From positions 1-12,865 of the forward strand of contig CAYRYP010000041.1 of assembly GCA_964428485.1 (NCBI GenBank): 12,865 nt of DNA, in the 5' to 3' direction. Shown here in pieces: positions 1 to 6,950 of the stretch. Origin of the DNA: CAZPAN01 sp964428485 (GTDB lineage: Bacteria > Actinomycetota > Coriobacteriia > Coriobacteriales > CADBOM01). Numbering within the stretch: the stretch's first letter is position 1; each line of letters starts with the position of its first letter. Below the pieces are notes generated by a model. The model was not told where the DNA came from. It worked only from the letters and a program-made list of their open reading frames with translations, and did no database searches. The position numbers and the translations under genes were made by a program.

Positions 1-2116
1 TGTCCGCCCCGCCCATCGGGGAGAAGGAGCCGTCGTCGAGCGGCTCGAATGCATGGCGCCCGTTGGGCAACGCACCGACACCCAGACCTGCGGCGAAGTG
101 CCAAGACAGACCCTCGCGGGTGATGATGTAGTTGCGCCACGGCGAGTTGTCCATGCTCATGATGTACTGGGAGGACATGTCGGAGATCTCGGAGACCAGA
201 TAGTCGACCTCGTCGATGTCGTTTCCGAACTTGGGTGCAGCCAGACACATCTGCCTGATCTCCTCGCCCTTCTCGCCAGCGAAGTTGGAGTCGAGGACAT
301 CCATAAGCTCGGCCATCGTGAGTTTCTTCTCATCGAAGACGAGGTGCTTGATAGCCATTATCGAGTCCGCAACATCGATGATTGCACGGTCGGAGATTCC
401 GAACATGGTGTACTCGTAGTCCGGGAAGAGCAGGTCACGGCCATCTGCAAAGTAGAACGGGCAGGAGATGGTCGACCAGTACGGGGTGCGGATGTATTTA
501 TGCTCGGTGCGCATCGTGATGTGGGAAACCCTCATCAGGTTGTCCATCACATAGTGATGGTTGACGGCGAGGGCGTTTTTGATCTCTTCGATGCTCTTGA
601 AGTCCTTGGCGTCTCCGCAGTCGACTCCGACTTTGACGCCGTTGACGTCCTTGCCGTTGTGCAGGGCCATCCACAGAAGAGCGGCGAGGTTCAGACCAGC
701 GATTCCCTCCATGCCGTAGTGCTCGGCACGAGTCAGAAGTGTCGGATAGACGCAGCCCAGACCGAACCACTCACAGGCCTCGTTCCAGGGAATCCCGGCG
801 TCGAGGTAGGCCTGAATGGTCCTCGGGTCGTTCTGGAACAGCGGGATACCGCCACGAGTCTCCAGATTGCACTCGATGGCGCGGCTCATCATCCAATCCG
901 GGGATTCCGGGGTCCAGCGCACGGTGACGGTAGGCGAAGAGAGCTTAAGGGCGGAGACGACGCGCAAAAACAGGCAGGAGAGCTCGTTGGAGGCGTCCTC
1001 ATGCTGCTGGTTGTATCCGCCGAGGGCAAGGGCATTGATGCCGTAGTTGACCTGATGGGAGTCGTTGACAGACTCAGCGGCGAAGGCCATCGAGGTGCCC
1101 CAGCGCCCGACGAGCTCGGCGATCATCTGGCCAGCGTCGTCGACGGTGATCTTGCCGGAGTTCACATCGTCGATGAAGAACTTGTAGAGGTACTGGTCTC
1201 CACGTCCCCAGTGCGGATAGTTGTGCATCGGGTGCTCGAGGACCTTGCCGACCCCGATGATAGCCATCGACTGCAGAGCCTCCTGCAGGGAGGTCGCCGG
1301 GTTCTCAGGGACGTTCATGCATGCCTCGGCGATGCTCTCGAGCTCTGCCTTGCGCTTGGGATCGGTCTCGGCAGCAGCCTGCTCGCGGGCGAGGTCAGCA
1401 TAGCGATGAGCCAGGGTGATTATGCCCTCCATACAGATGATGGAGGCCTTCCAGAAGTAGATCTTGTCGACGTTGGGCTCCTCCTTCTTCTGCTCGTAGG
1501 CGATGTACTCCTTGGCGCGCTTGATGTAGTCCTTGACTCCGTTATTGAGGATGTAGGGGAAGTCACAGGAGGAAGTGGAGTCACCAAAGAAGGTGGAGTC
1601 CAGTCCCGGGTCGGAAACCCTAGAGGCGACAACGTCCTCGTGCCAGGTTCCCATGACCTCACGAACGGCCTTTTGGGCCATCACGCAGGCGTTGGTGTCG
1701 CGGAACTTGTCGGCGGCCTCGCGCATGACCTTCTTGTCCTCGGCGGTGATGGTGGCGGAGGCGGAGTAGCCAACGTCCACGTTGTCATCATCGTCCCAGA
1801 TAGCCTTGATGTAGTCGCCGGCGATGTCCATCTCGGGGATGGCTCCCACGACACCCACGGAGGACTTGCCCACGATGAGCTCCCAGGGAAGGATCGAGAT
1901 CGGGATGTTCTCGCAGATGTGCTTGAAGGCGACCGCACGGCGGATCTGGAGATCATCACCCTCGGTGGAGTCCCAGATCTCGTTGAACAGGCGCTGCCTG
2001 TCAACATAGGCCTTGAAGCCCGAAGCCTTCATGGCGGCACGCCAGGCCTGGACGCGCTCGCCGAGCTCGACCTTGTCGATCTCCGCCAAGATCTGCTCGT
2101 TTACGGTGAATGCCAT
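1..2116 (-). CDS. Glycyl radical enzyme (PFL/glycerol-dehydratase superfamily), downstream paralogue, C-terminus beyond window
   Basis: Encodes 705 residues from ATG to the left window edge, where the frame is still open at M-G-G-A-D. Comparison with its upstream neighbour indicates that about 110 residues are missing, including the glycyl radical loop. It is an oxygen-sensitive cytosolic radical enzyme by family. The PFL-like domain fills the protein. The presumed catalytic cysteine is Cys455, in the context WFGLGCVYPT; the Glu expected two residues later in dehydratase-type members is Tyr457. It aligns with the upstream GRE almost without gaps, with about 70-75% identity estimated by eye. 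The ATG is well supported by an AAAGGA ribosome binding site six bases upstream. It lies 68 bases after the upstream GRE stop with no convincing terminator between, so it is probably in the same operon and activated by the same activase. The substrate is unknown: a lyase, decarboxylase or C-C bond-forming enzyme are all possible. The family call is firm; the specific function is not. Confidence 0.93.
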   Translation of the reverse strand, partial: MAFTVNEQILAEIDKVELGERVQAWRAAMKASGFKAYVDRQRLFNEIWDSTEGDDLQIRRAVAFKHICENIPISILPWELIVGKSSVGVVGAIPEMDIAGDYIKAIWDDDDNVDVGYSASATITAEDKKVMREAADKFRDTNACVMAQKAVREVMGTWHEDVVASRVSDPGLDSTFFGDSTSSCDFPYILNNGVKDYIKRAKEYIAYEQKKEEPNVDKIYFWKASIICMEGIITLAHRYADLAREQAAAETDPKRKAELESIAEACMNVPENPATSLQEALQSMAIIGVGKVLEHPMHNYPHWGRGDQYLYKFFIDDVNSGKITVDDAGQMIAELVGRWGTSMAFAAESVNDSHQVNYGINALALGGYNQQHEDASNELSCLFLRVVSALKLSSPTVTVRWTPESPDWMMSRAIECNLETRGGIPLFQNDPRTIQAYLDAGIPWNEACEWFGLGCVYPTLLTRAEHYGMEGIAGLNLAALLWMALHNGKDVNGVKVGVDCGDAKDFKSIEEIKNALAVNHHYVMDNLMRVSHITMRTEHKYIRTPYWSTISCPFYFADGRDLLFPDYEYTMFGISDRAIIDVADSIMAIKHLVFDEKKLTMAELMDVLDSNFAGEKGEEIRQMCLAAPKFGNDIDEVDYLVSEISDMSSQYIMSMDNSPWRNYIITREGLSWHFAAGLGVGALPNGRHAFEPLDDGSFSPMGGAD

Positions 2117-2122
2117 TTCGTT

Positions 2123-2128
2123 TCCTTT
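2123..2128 (-). promoter_or_regulatory. Ribosome binding site of downstream GRE gene
   Basis: AAAGGA on the minus strand, six bases before the ATG at 2116. It is clearly stronger than the site in front of the upstream GRE, so the second paralogue may be translated at least as well as the first. The rest of the 68-base spacer (2117-2184) shows only a very short AGCC/GGCT pairing and no U-run, so transcription probably reads through. Confidence 0.6.
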
Positions 2129-2184
2129 CTACACCGTACAGCCTTACTGGCTATTGCCCTGATTCGTTCGAAGACCGAAGCATC

Positions 2185-4644
2185 CTAGAGCGAGTGCTCC
2201 GTCCTGTTGATGACGTCGTCTTGGATCTCCTCGGAGAGCTGGACAAAGTACGCAGAGAACCCTCCGATCCTCACGATGAGATCCTTGTACTCGTCCGGGG
2301 TCTCCTTCGCAGAGACGAGCTCCTGGGAGTCCACGATGTTGTACTGGATATGGGTGCCGCCGTGCGCGAGGAAGGTCTTGGTGTAGTTCATCAGCGCCTC
2401 CCTGTTGCCAGGGGTCTGCAGAAGCGTAGCGGCGAACTTCTGGTTGAGAACCGCCGCACCGACGTCCTTCATCTCGGCTTTGAGAACCGAGCGGAGAACA
2501 GCGGTCGGACCGTTCTTGTCCGCCCCGCCCATCGGGGAGAAGGAGCCGTCGTCGAGCGGCTCGAATGCATGACGCCCGTTGGGCAACGCACCGACTCCAA
2601 GCCCCGCCGCAAAGTGCCAGGACAGACCCTCGCGCGAGATGACCATGTTGCGGAACGGACCGTTGTCTAGGCCCTTCACGAACTCCCCAGACCTGTCGGA
2701 GATCTCCTTGACCAGGTAGTCGACCTCGTCGATGTCATTGCCGAACTTGGGTGCAGCCAGACACATATGCCTGATCTCCTCACCTCTCTCACCAGCGAAA
2801 TCGGAGTCGAGGGCGTCCATAAGCTCGGCCATCGTGAGCTTCTTTTCATCGAAGACGAGATGCTTGATAGCCATTATCGAGTCCGCAACATCGATGACCG
2901 CTCGATCGGAGAGGCCGAACATCGTGTAGACGTGGTCGGGGAACAGCAGGTCGCGGCCATCCTCGAAGTAGTACGGCGTGGATACCGTGGACCACCATGG
3001 AGTGCGGATGTAGCGGTTCTCTACCTCCATCGCGATGTGCGAGACCTTCAGCAGGTTCTTCATGACCAGACGCTCCTGTGCGAACAAAGCGTCCTTAACC
3101 TGCTCGATGCTGGTGAACTCCCTAGCGTCACCGCAGTCGACGCCCACCTTGACACCGTTGATGTCGCGGCCGTTGTGCAAAGCCATCCACAGCATCGCAG
3201 CGAGGTTGATTGCAGCCAGGCCCTCCATGCCGTAATGCTCGGCACGGGTGATAAGGGTGGGGACCACGCATCCGATCGCGACCCATTCACAGGCCTCGTT
3301 CCAAGGGATGCCGTTGAGGAGGTACTGCTTGATGGTGCGGTCATCGTTCTGAAACAGCGGGATACCACCACGCGTGGCCAGATTGCATTCGATGGCGCGA
3401 CTCATCATCCAGTCCGGGGTCTTCGGGTTCCAGCGAACCGTGACCGTGGGCGAAGAGAGTTTGAGCTCGCCGATAATGCGCAGAAACAGACAGGTCAGCT
3501 CGTTGGAGGCGTCGTCGTGGTCCTGGCCATAACCACCGAGGATCATCGAGTTGATACCGTAGTTGACCTGATGGGAGTCCTGCACCGACTCTGCGGCAAG
3601 CGCCATCGAGGTGCCCCAGCGGCCGACGAGCTCGGCGATCATCTGGCCGGCCTCGTCGACGGTGATCTTGCCGGAGTTCACATCGTTGATGAAGTAACCG
3701 TATAGGTACTGGTCGCCGCGGCCCCAGTGCGGGTAGTTGTGCATCGGGTGCTCGAGGACCTTACCAACCCCAACGATGGCCATCGACTGCAGGGCCTCCT
3801 GTAGGGAGGTCGCCGGCTTCTCAGGGACGTTCATGCATGCCTCGGCGATGCTCTCAAGCTCTGACTTGCGCTTAGGATCGGTCTCAACATCAGCCTGCTT
3901 ACGGGCAAGGTCGGCATAGCGGTGTGCGAGGTTGATCATGCCCTCGACGCAGATGATGGAGGCTTTCCAGAAATAGATCTTGTTGGCGTCGGGCTCCTTC
4001 TTGATCCTCTCGTTGTCGATGTAACCCTCGGCGCGGGTGATGTAGCTACCCAGACCGTTGGTAAGAACTCCCTCGAAGTCGCAGGACGAGGTGGAGTTTC
4101 CGAAGAACACGGAGTCTAGACCTGGATCCGCGATCCTAGCGTCCACGATCTCGTCATGCCAGTCGCCCAGGACCTCGCGGATGGCCTTGGCGGCCATGGC
4201 GCCCGGGTTGGTGTCGCGAAACATGTCGGCAGCCTCGCGCATGACCCTGCGGTCCTCGTCGCTGATGACGGCCTTGGCGGACCACCCGACCCTCGCCTCC
4301 TCAGAGTCGTCGTCCCAGATGGCCTCGACATAGTCGCCGGCGATATCCATCTCAGGGATCGCTCCCACAACGCCTTCGGAGGACTTGCCTACGATGAGCT
4401 CCCACGGAAGTATTGAGATGGGCACGTTGTCGCAAATGTGCTTGAAGGCCTTGGCGCGACGGATCTGAAGATCGTCACCCACGCTCCCCTTCCACGATTC
4501 TAGAAAGAGTCTCTGTCTATCGACGTATATCTTGAAGCCGGCATCCTTCATGGCGGCACGCCATGCGGAAACCCTGTCTCCCAACTCGACCCTGTCTACC
4601 TGCTCCAGAATCTCAAAGTCAACGTTTCGTCCCAATGGAATCAC
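2185..4644 (-). CDS. Glycyl radical enzyme (PFL/glycerol-dehydratase superfamily), complete upstream paralogue
   Basis: A complete GRE of 819 residues, close to the usual 780-850 and shorter than the roughly 900 of 4-hydroxyphenylacetate decarboxylase. The large PFL-type domain carries the presumed thiyl cysteine Cys459 in WVAIGCVVPT. The C-terminal domain has the radical signature VRIGGFSAYF followed by Q-x-x-V-I-x-R-T, with Gly795 as the likely radical site. Known GREs take a hydrogen from substrate through the Cys thiyl after the activase makes the Gly radical. The C-x-E motif of dehydratases, choline lyase and hydroxyphenylacetate decarboxylase is absent: Val461 replaces Glu. The reading frame opens at GTG (4644) with a weak ribosome binding site. 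TTG at 4635 is a strong alternative, because GGTGAT lies just before it and it gives the same N-terminal length as the paralogue. It lies 25 bases after the activase stop, which fits an operon. The reaction is unassigned; a fumarate-adding, decarboxylating or novel lyase role are alternatives. Confidence 0.95.
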   Translation of the reverse strand: MIPLGRNVDFEILEQVDRVELGDRVSAWRAAMKDAGFKIYVDRQRLFLESWKGSVGDDLQIRRAKAFKHICDNVPISILPWELIVGKSSEGVVGAIPEMDIAGDYVEAIWDDDSEEARVGWSAKAVISDEDRRVMREAADMFRDTNPGAMAAKAIREVLGDWHDEIVDARIADPGLDSVFFGNSTSSCDFEGVLTNGLGSYITRAEGYIDNERIKKEPDANKIYFWKASIICVEGMINLAHRYADLARKQADVETDPKRKSELESIAEACMNVPEKPATSLQEALQSMAIVGVGKVLEHPMHNYPHWGRGDQYLYGYFINDVNSGKITVDEAGQMIAELVGRWGTSMALAAESVQDSHQVNYGINSMILGGYGQDHDDASNELTCLFLRIIGELKLSSPTVTVRWNPKTPDWMMSRAIECNLATRGGIPLFQNDDRTIKQYLLNGIPWNEACEWVAIGCVVPTLITRAEHYGMEGLAAINLAAMLWMALHNGRDINGVKVGVDCGDAREFTSIEQVKDALFAQERLVMKNLLKVSHIAMEVENRYIRTPWWSTVSTPYYFEDGRDLLFPDHVYTMFGLSDRAVIDVADSIMAIKHLVFDEKKLTMAELMDALDSDFAGERGEEIRHMCLAAPKFGNDIDEVDYLVKEISDRSGEFVKGLDNGPFRNMVISREGLSWHFAAGLGVGALPNGRHAFEPLDDGSFSPMGGADKNGPTAVLRSVLKAEMKDVGAAVLNQKFAATLLQTPGNREALMNYTKTFLAHGGTHIQYNIVDSQELVSAKETPDEYKDLIVRIGGFSAYFVQLSEEIQDDVINRTEHSL

Positions 4645-4669
4645 CCGCTCTCAGCTTCCGATTGGCTTG

Positions 4670-5572
4670 TTACTTCGAAACATCGCAGTCCACGCCGTAC
4701 TCCTCGAACTTGGCCCTAACGGCCTCTACCTCCTCGGGGGTCATCACGGGGATCTCGGCGGTTTCGTAGACCATGTCGAGCGCCTTGTACTTGCTCTCGC
4801 CCATGCGGTGATATGGCATGAGCTGCAGACGCGGGCGCCTGATTTTGACCAGGTACTCTGCAGTTGCCCTGATGTTCTCCTCGGAATCGTTGACGCCCTT
4901 GAGCAGCGGCATGCGGAAGAGAACTTCCACGCCCTCCGCGACGAGCGCTGCGGCGTTGTCGAGGATCTGGTTGTTGGCAACGCCGGTCCATTTCTTGTGC
5001 CCCTCGCAGTCGAAGAGCTTGAAGTCGAACAGGAAGAGATCGGTGTGAGTGATCACTTTCTCGAAGGATGACCACGGAACCTTTCCCGCGGTCTCGATAG
5101 CAGTGTGGATGCCGTCATCCTTGAGAAGCCTGTTGAGCTCGGCCACGAAGTCGTCGCGGAGAAGTGGCTCCCCACCGGAGACGGTGACCCCGCCACCAGT
5201 TCCCTCGTAAAAGATGGCGTCGCGGCGGGCCTTCTGGAAGACCTCCTCGGCGGTCATCGGATCCCCATACATGACAAGTGCGTTGTGATAACAGGCGTCG
5301 ACACAATTCCCGCAGGCTATACACTTCTCGTAGTCGATGCGGAACTGCTGCGGATCGGTACGAATGGCACCGTGTGGGCAGGCTTTCAGGCACCTCCCGC
5401 AGCCCTGGCACATGCTCTCCCTAAAGCCGACCTGCTTAACAGCTGAGAGTCCCTCTGGGTTCTGACACCACTTGCACCTGAGATTACAACCCTTCAGGAA
5501 AACTGTGGTGCGGATACCTGGTCCGTCATGAAGGGAGTAACCCTGGATGTCGTTTACCAGAACCTTTGCCAT
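4670..5572 (-). CDS. Glycyl radical enzyme activating enzyme (radical SAM, two-cluster ferredoxin insert)
   Basis: A 300-residue activase that uses S-adenosylmethionine and a [4Fe-4S] cluster to generate the glycyl radical on the adjacent GRE(s). Visible motifs are the radical SAM CxxxCxxC at Cys29/33/36 (GCNLRCKWC), a ferredoxin-like insert with two CxxCxxCxxxC sets at Cys55/58/61/65 and Cys84/87/90/94, and the SAM-contacting SGGEP at 132-136. Near the C-terminus a YHRMGESKY stretch is typical of these activases. The two extra clusters are usual for activases of GREs other than pyruvate formate-lyase. The open frame extends to 5638, but the ATG at 5572 is preferred. It has GAGG eight bases upstream and gives the normal family N-terminus, with the D-G-P-G-I-R-T-T segment starting about 16 residues in. 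It is the first gene of the probable operon. It is the only activase in view, so it may serve both GREs, unless another lies beyond the left edge. Confidence 0.95.
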   Translation of the reverse strand: MAKVLVNDIQGYSLHDGPGIRTTVFLKGCNLRCKWCQNPEGLSAVKQVGFRESMCQGCGRCLKACPHGAIRTDPQQFRIDYEKCIACGNCVDACYHNALVMYGDPMTAEEVFQKARRDAIFYEGTGGGVTVSGGEPLLRDDFVAELNRLLKDDGIHTAIETAGKVPWSSFEKVITHTDLFLFDFKLFDCEGHKKWTGVANNQILDNAAALVAEGVEVLFRMPLLKGVNDSEENIRATAEYLVKIRRPRLQLMPYHRMGESKYKALDMVYETAEIPVMTPEEVEAVRAKFEEYGVDCDVSK

Positions 5573-5647
5573 CTCTCGATCCTCGACTTTCGAATCAGAT
5601 TGCAGCATCCAGATCCCCACAGATGCCCAAACAGACATTCGTTCGAG

Positions 5648-5677
5648 CGTTATTCTTGCGCGTTATTAAACGTTATT
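5648..5677 (-). repeat. Three direct copies of AATAACG in the GRE operon leader
   Basis: AATAACG (minus strand; CGTTATT on plus) occurs at 5648-5654, 5661-5667 and 5671-5677, start-to-start spacings 13 and 10 bases. The two right-hand copies share the extended form TTTAATAACG. They lie just downstream of the candidate promoter, in what would be the 5' leader. They could be a repressor or activator site or part of the AT-rich promoter. Only the repetition itself is observed. Confidence 0.5.
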
Positions 5678-5694
5678 AAATTAGTTATGTATTA

Positions 5695-5723
5695 ATTATG
5701 TTTACGATTTAGCCGAGGAGCAA
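5695..5723 (-). promoter_or_regulatory. Candidate promoter of the GRE operon
   Basis: On the minus strand a TTGCTC -35-like hexamer (5718-5723) is followed after exactly 17 bases by CATAAT (5695-5700), each close to the sigma-70 consensus. Transcription would start near 5688, leaving a leader of about 115 bases before the activase ATG. The AT-rich setting supports a promoter. The assignment is by eye only, and other pairings in this region are possible. Confidence 0.45.
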
Positions 5724-5767
5724 TCGACGGGGGTTACATCATGCAAGCCCTGGATACCCTTTCGCTC

Positions 5768-5793
5768 AATCGGGTTTTACCACTCAACCGATT
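5768..5793. promoter_or_regulatory. Inverted repeat, candidate operator upstream of the GRE promoter
   Basis: AATCGG (5768-5773) and CCGATT (5788-5793) form an interrupted palindrome with a 14-base spacer. The same arms overlap a direct repeat, CTCAATCGG and CTCAACCGA, 20 bases apart (two helical turns). It lies about 45 bases upstream of the candidate -35. This fits the upstream recognition site of a LysR-type activator, whose genes and sites are usually adjacent. Binding is inferred. Confidence 0.35.
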
Positions 5794-5850
5794 TGCGCTT
5801 TTTATCTCATTCACGCATAAAAGGAAACCTATTGTTTCAGTCGTTCGGGA

Positions 5851-5870
5851 CCGGCACTCCAAAGAGCCGG
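5851..5870. other. Imperfect hairpin between terminator and operator region
   Basis: CCGGC and GCCGG arms, with an inner CT/AG pairing across one A-A mismatch and a four-base loop, can form a stem. No U-run follows on either strand, so it is probably not a terminator by itself. It could be a protein site or have no role. Confidence 0.3.
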
Positions 5871-5890
5871 ATGGACACATATGAAACGAC

Positions 5891-5910
5891 AAAACGGGAG
5901 CTAGGCTCCC
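5891..5910 (-). terminator. Rho-independent terminator of the LysR gene
   Basis: On the minus strand a perfect 6-bp stem GGGAGC/GCTCCC with a 3-base loop (5896-5910) is followed by GTTTTG. It begins 18 bases after the LysR stop codon. It separates the regulator gene from the GRE operon, which supports separate transcription. Confidence 0.65.
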
Positions 5911-5928
5911 CTGAGAATGAAGTTGCTA

Positions 5929-6813
5929 CTAGAGGTTGACCGACTTGCAGTAGTCGATGAATTTCCAGGAGTTGCGGTTCAGCGAGATACCCTTGCGCAC
6001 GATGAGATTGAGCGTACTCATGCCCTCGCATCCCTCCACGGGGATCACCACTTGATCGTCGTGCGCAAGCCGGCCACAGTACTCCCCTACCGTAATCGAA
6101 ACGTTCTTGGTGATGTGGCTATACATAACCGTGGAGAACGGATCTCCACCACGGAAGTCGATAATCGGCTCGAATCCAGCTTTTCTACACCCCTGGATGA
6201 AGTTGTAGTGGATCTTGTACCACTCGTCTGCAATGCCTAGGGGAACCCCCTCGAAGTCGGTGAGCTTGAGCGACTTGCGATCCGCGAGGGGGTTATCCTT
6301 GTTCACCACTGCGAACACAGAATCGCCCGAGAGCGGCTGCACCTCGAATATGTGCGAGTCGTTCGGACCGAAACAGAAACCGAAGTCCGCCATCCCACGC
6401 ATGACGTAGCTCTCGCAGGTGAGGTCGGGGCGCTCTATGATATGCACGTCGACGTTGGGGTTCTCCGCCCTGTAGACCTCGATCACCTTCGGCGCGATCT
6501 TGTCATAGCAGCCATTTGCCATGACGATGGTGATACGCGTATAGCCGGGGTCATCCCTGTAGGCGTCAATCGTGGCTTTCATGCGCTCGACATCGGCGAC
6601 GATGATGGATGAGAAGCTCCTCACGCACTCCCCCACCGGGGTGAGGCAGATCTGGTTGCCCTTGCGGTAGATGAGGGTCATCCCGATCTCCTCCTCCACC
6701 TTCTTGATAGACTTGCGCAGGGCCTGTTGAGAGATAAAAAGGTTGTCAGCAGCAATAGAGAAACTCCTGTCCTCACAAAGCTGGAGGAAATACCTATACT
6801 GCTGCATCTCCAT
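5929..6813 (-). CDS. LysR-family transcriptional regulator
   Basis: A 294-residue DNA-binding regulator of typical LysR length. Residues about 1-60 form the winged helix-turn-helix (YFLQLCEDRSFSIAADNLFI, then SQQALRKSIKKVEEEIG and the L-T-P-V-G wing end), followed by a linker helix. From about residue 90 there is a periplasmic-binding-protein-like effector domain. The start is ATG with GGAG ten bases upstream; an ATG two codons later has no free ribosome binding site. It is transcribed in the same direction as the activase/GRE operon and lies upstream of it, not in the more usual divergent layout. A terminator separates them. It likely controls the GRE operon in response to a small molecule, probably a GRE substrate or product. 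The effector cannot be read from sequence. Confidence 0.93.
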   Translation of the reverse strand: MEMQQYRYFLQLCEDRSFSIAADNLFISQQALRKSIKKVEEEIGMTLIYRKGNQICLTPVGECVRSFSSIIVADVERMKATIDAYRDDPGYTRITIVMANGCYDKIAPKVIEVYRAENPNVDVHIIERPDLTCESYVMRGMADFGFCFGPNDSHIFEVQPLSGDSVFAVVNKDNPLADRKSLKLTDFEGVPLGIADEWYKIHYNFIQGCRKAGFEPIIDFRGGDPFSTVMYSHITKNVSITVGEYCGRLAHDDQVVIPVEGCEGMSTLNLIVRKGISLNRNSWKFIDYCKSVNL

Positions 6814-6917
6814 CTGGAATCATCTCCGTCAAGCGCTGGCTTCGGGGAGTTTCGGCACCATTTTGGGCGATATGACGCATCATGCGCGACGCAATGAGCT
6901 ATGCACACTCGTAAAAT

Positions 6918-6946
6918 ATTTTAGTTGAAGCGTACGATCATCACAA
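6918..6946 (-). promoter_or_regulatory. Candidate promoter of the LysR gene
   Basis: TTGTGA (6941-6946) and TAAAAT (6918-6923) on the minus strand are spaced by exactly 17 bases, a good sigma-70-like match. The -10 lies inside a perfect 12-base palindrome, TAAAATATTTTA (6912-6923), which could be an autoregulatory site. The leader to the ATG would be about 100 bases. Confidence 0.5.
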
Positions 6947-6950
6947 AGAT

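Larger units (their letters stand above)
1..4635. repeat. Tandem duplication of the GRE gene
   Basis: Positions 1-1700 or so match the same gene region 2516 bases further on (1 matches 2517, 754 matches 3270) with a constant offset, so there is no net indel over most of the length. The offset shifts by one codon near the N-terminal coding region. Some blocks are about 90% identical at nucleotide level (near 293-405 versus 2809-2921, and 1219-1375 versus 3735-3891), while others are much less similar. This fits a tandem gene duplication followed by divergence, perhaps with local gene conversion. Confidence 0.85.
5573..5928. other. Intergenic control region between the regulator gene and the GRE operon (356 bases)
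   Basis: This stretch has no convincing gene. From right to left it holds the terminator of the LysR gene, an imperfect hairpin, an inverted repeat with an overlapping direct repeat, a candidate promoter, an AT-rich block with three AATAACG copies, and the likely untranslated leader of the activase gene. The AT-rich core (about 5650-5710) contrasts strongly with the surrounding G+C-rich genes. A plus-strand 47-codon frame at 5741-5884 is judged accidental. Confidence 0.7.

Noticed and set aside
53..2188. A 711-codon open frame on the plus strand
   Set aside because: It lies antisense to the downstream GRE gene, whose minus-strand frame has clear family motifs and a paralogue. The plus-strand translation resembles no family known to me, and a matching fragmented shadow occurs opposite the upstream paralogue. 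It is an effect of codon bias in G+C-rich DNA.
1..4644. Naming the GREs as indoleacetate or 4-hydroxyphenylacetate decarboxylase, because Olsenella-like bacteria make skatole and p-cresol
   Set aside because: The proteins are about 80 residues shorter than 4-hydroxyphenylacetate decarboxylase and lack its C-x-E motif, and no small decarboxylase subunit gene is present. An arylacetate decarboxylase cannot be excluded, but the name is not supported.
2185..4644. Pyruvate formate-lyase
   Set aside because: Pyruvate formate-lyase has two adjacent cysteines at the active site and an activase without the ferredoxin insert. Here there is a single cysteine in G-C-V, and the activase carries two extra cluster motifs.
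5573..5638. N-terminal extension of the activase
   Set aside because: These 22 extra codons precede the normal family N-terminus, and the ATG at 5572 has a good ribosome binding site. The extension is most likely untranslated leader.
5741..5884. Plus-strand frame of 47 codons with a G-run before its ATG
   Set aside because: It overlaps the operator candidates, hairpin and LysR terminator, runs against all neighbours, and its product shows no domain. It could still be a small gene, but nothing positive supports it.
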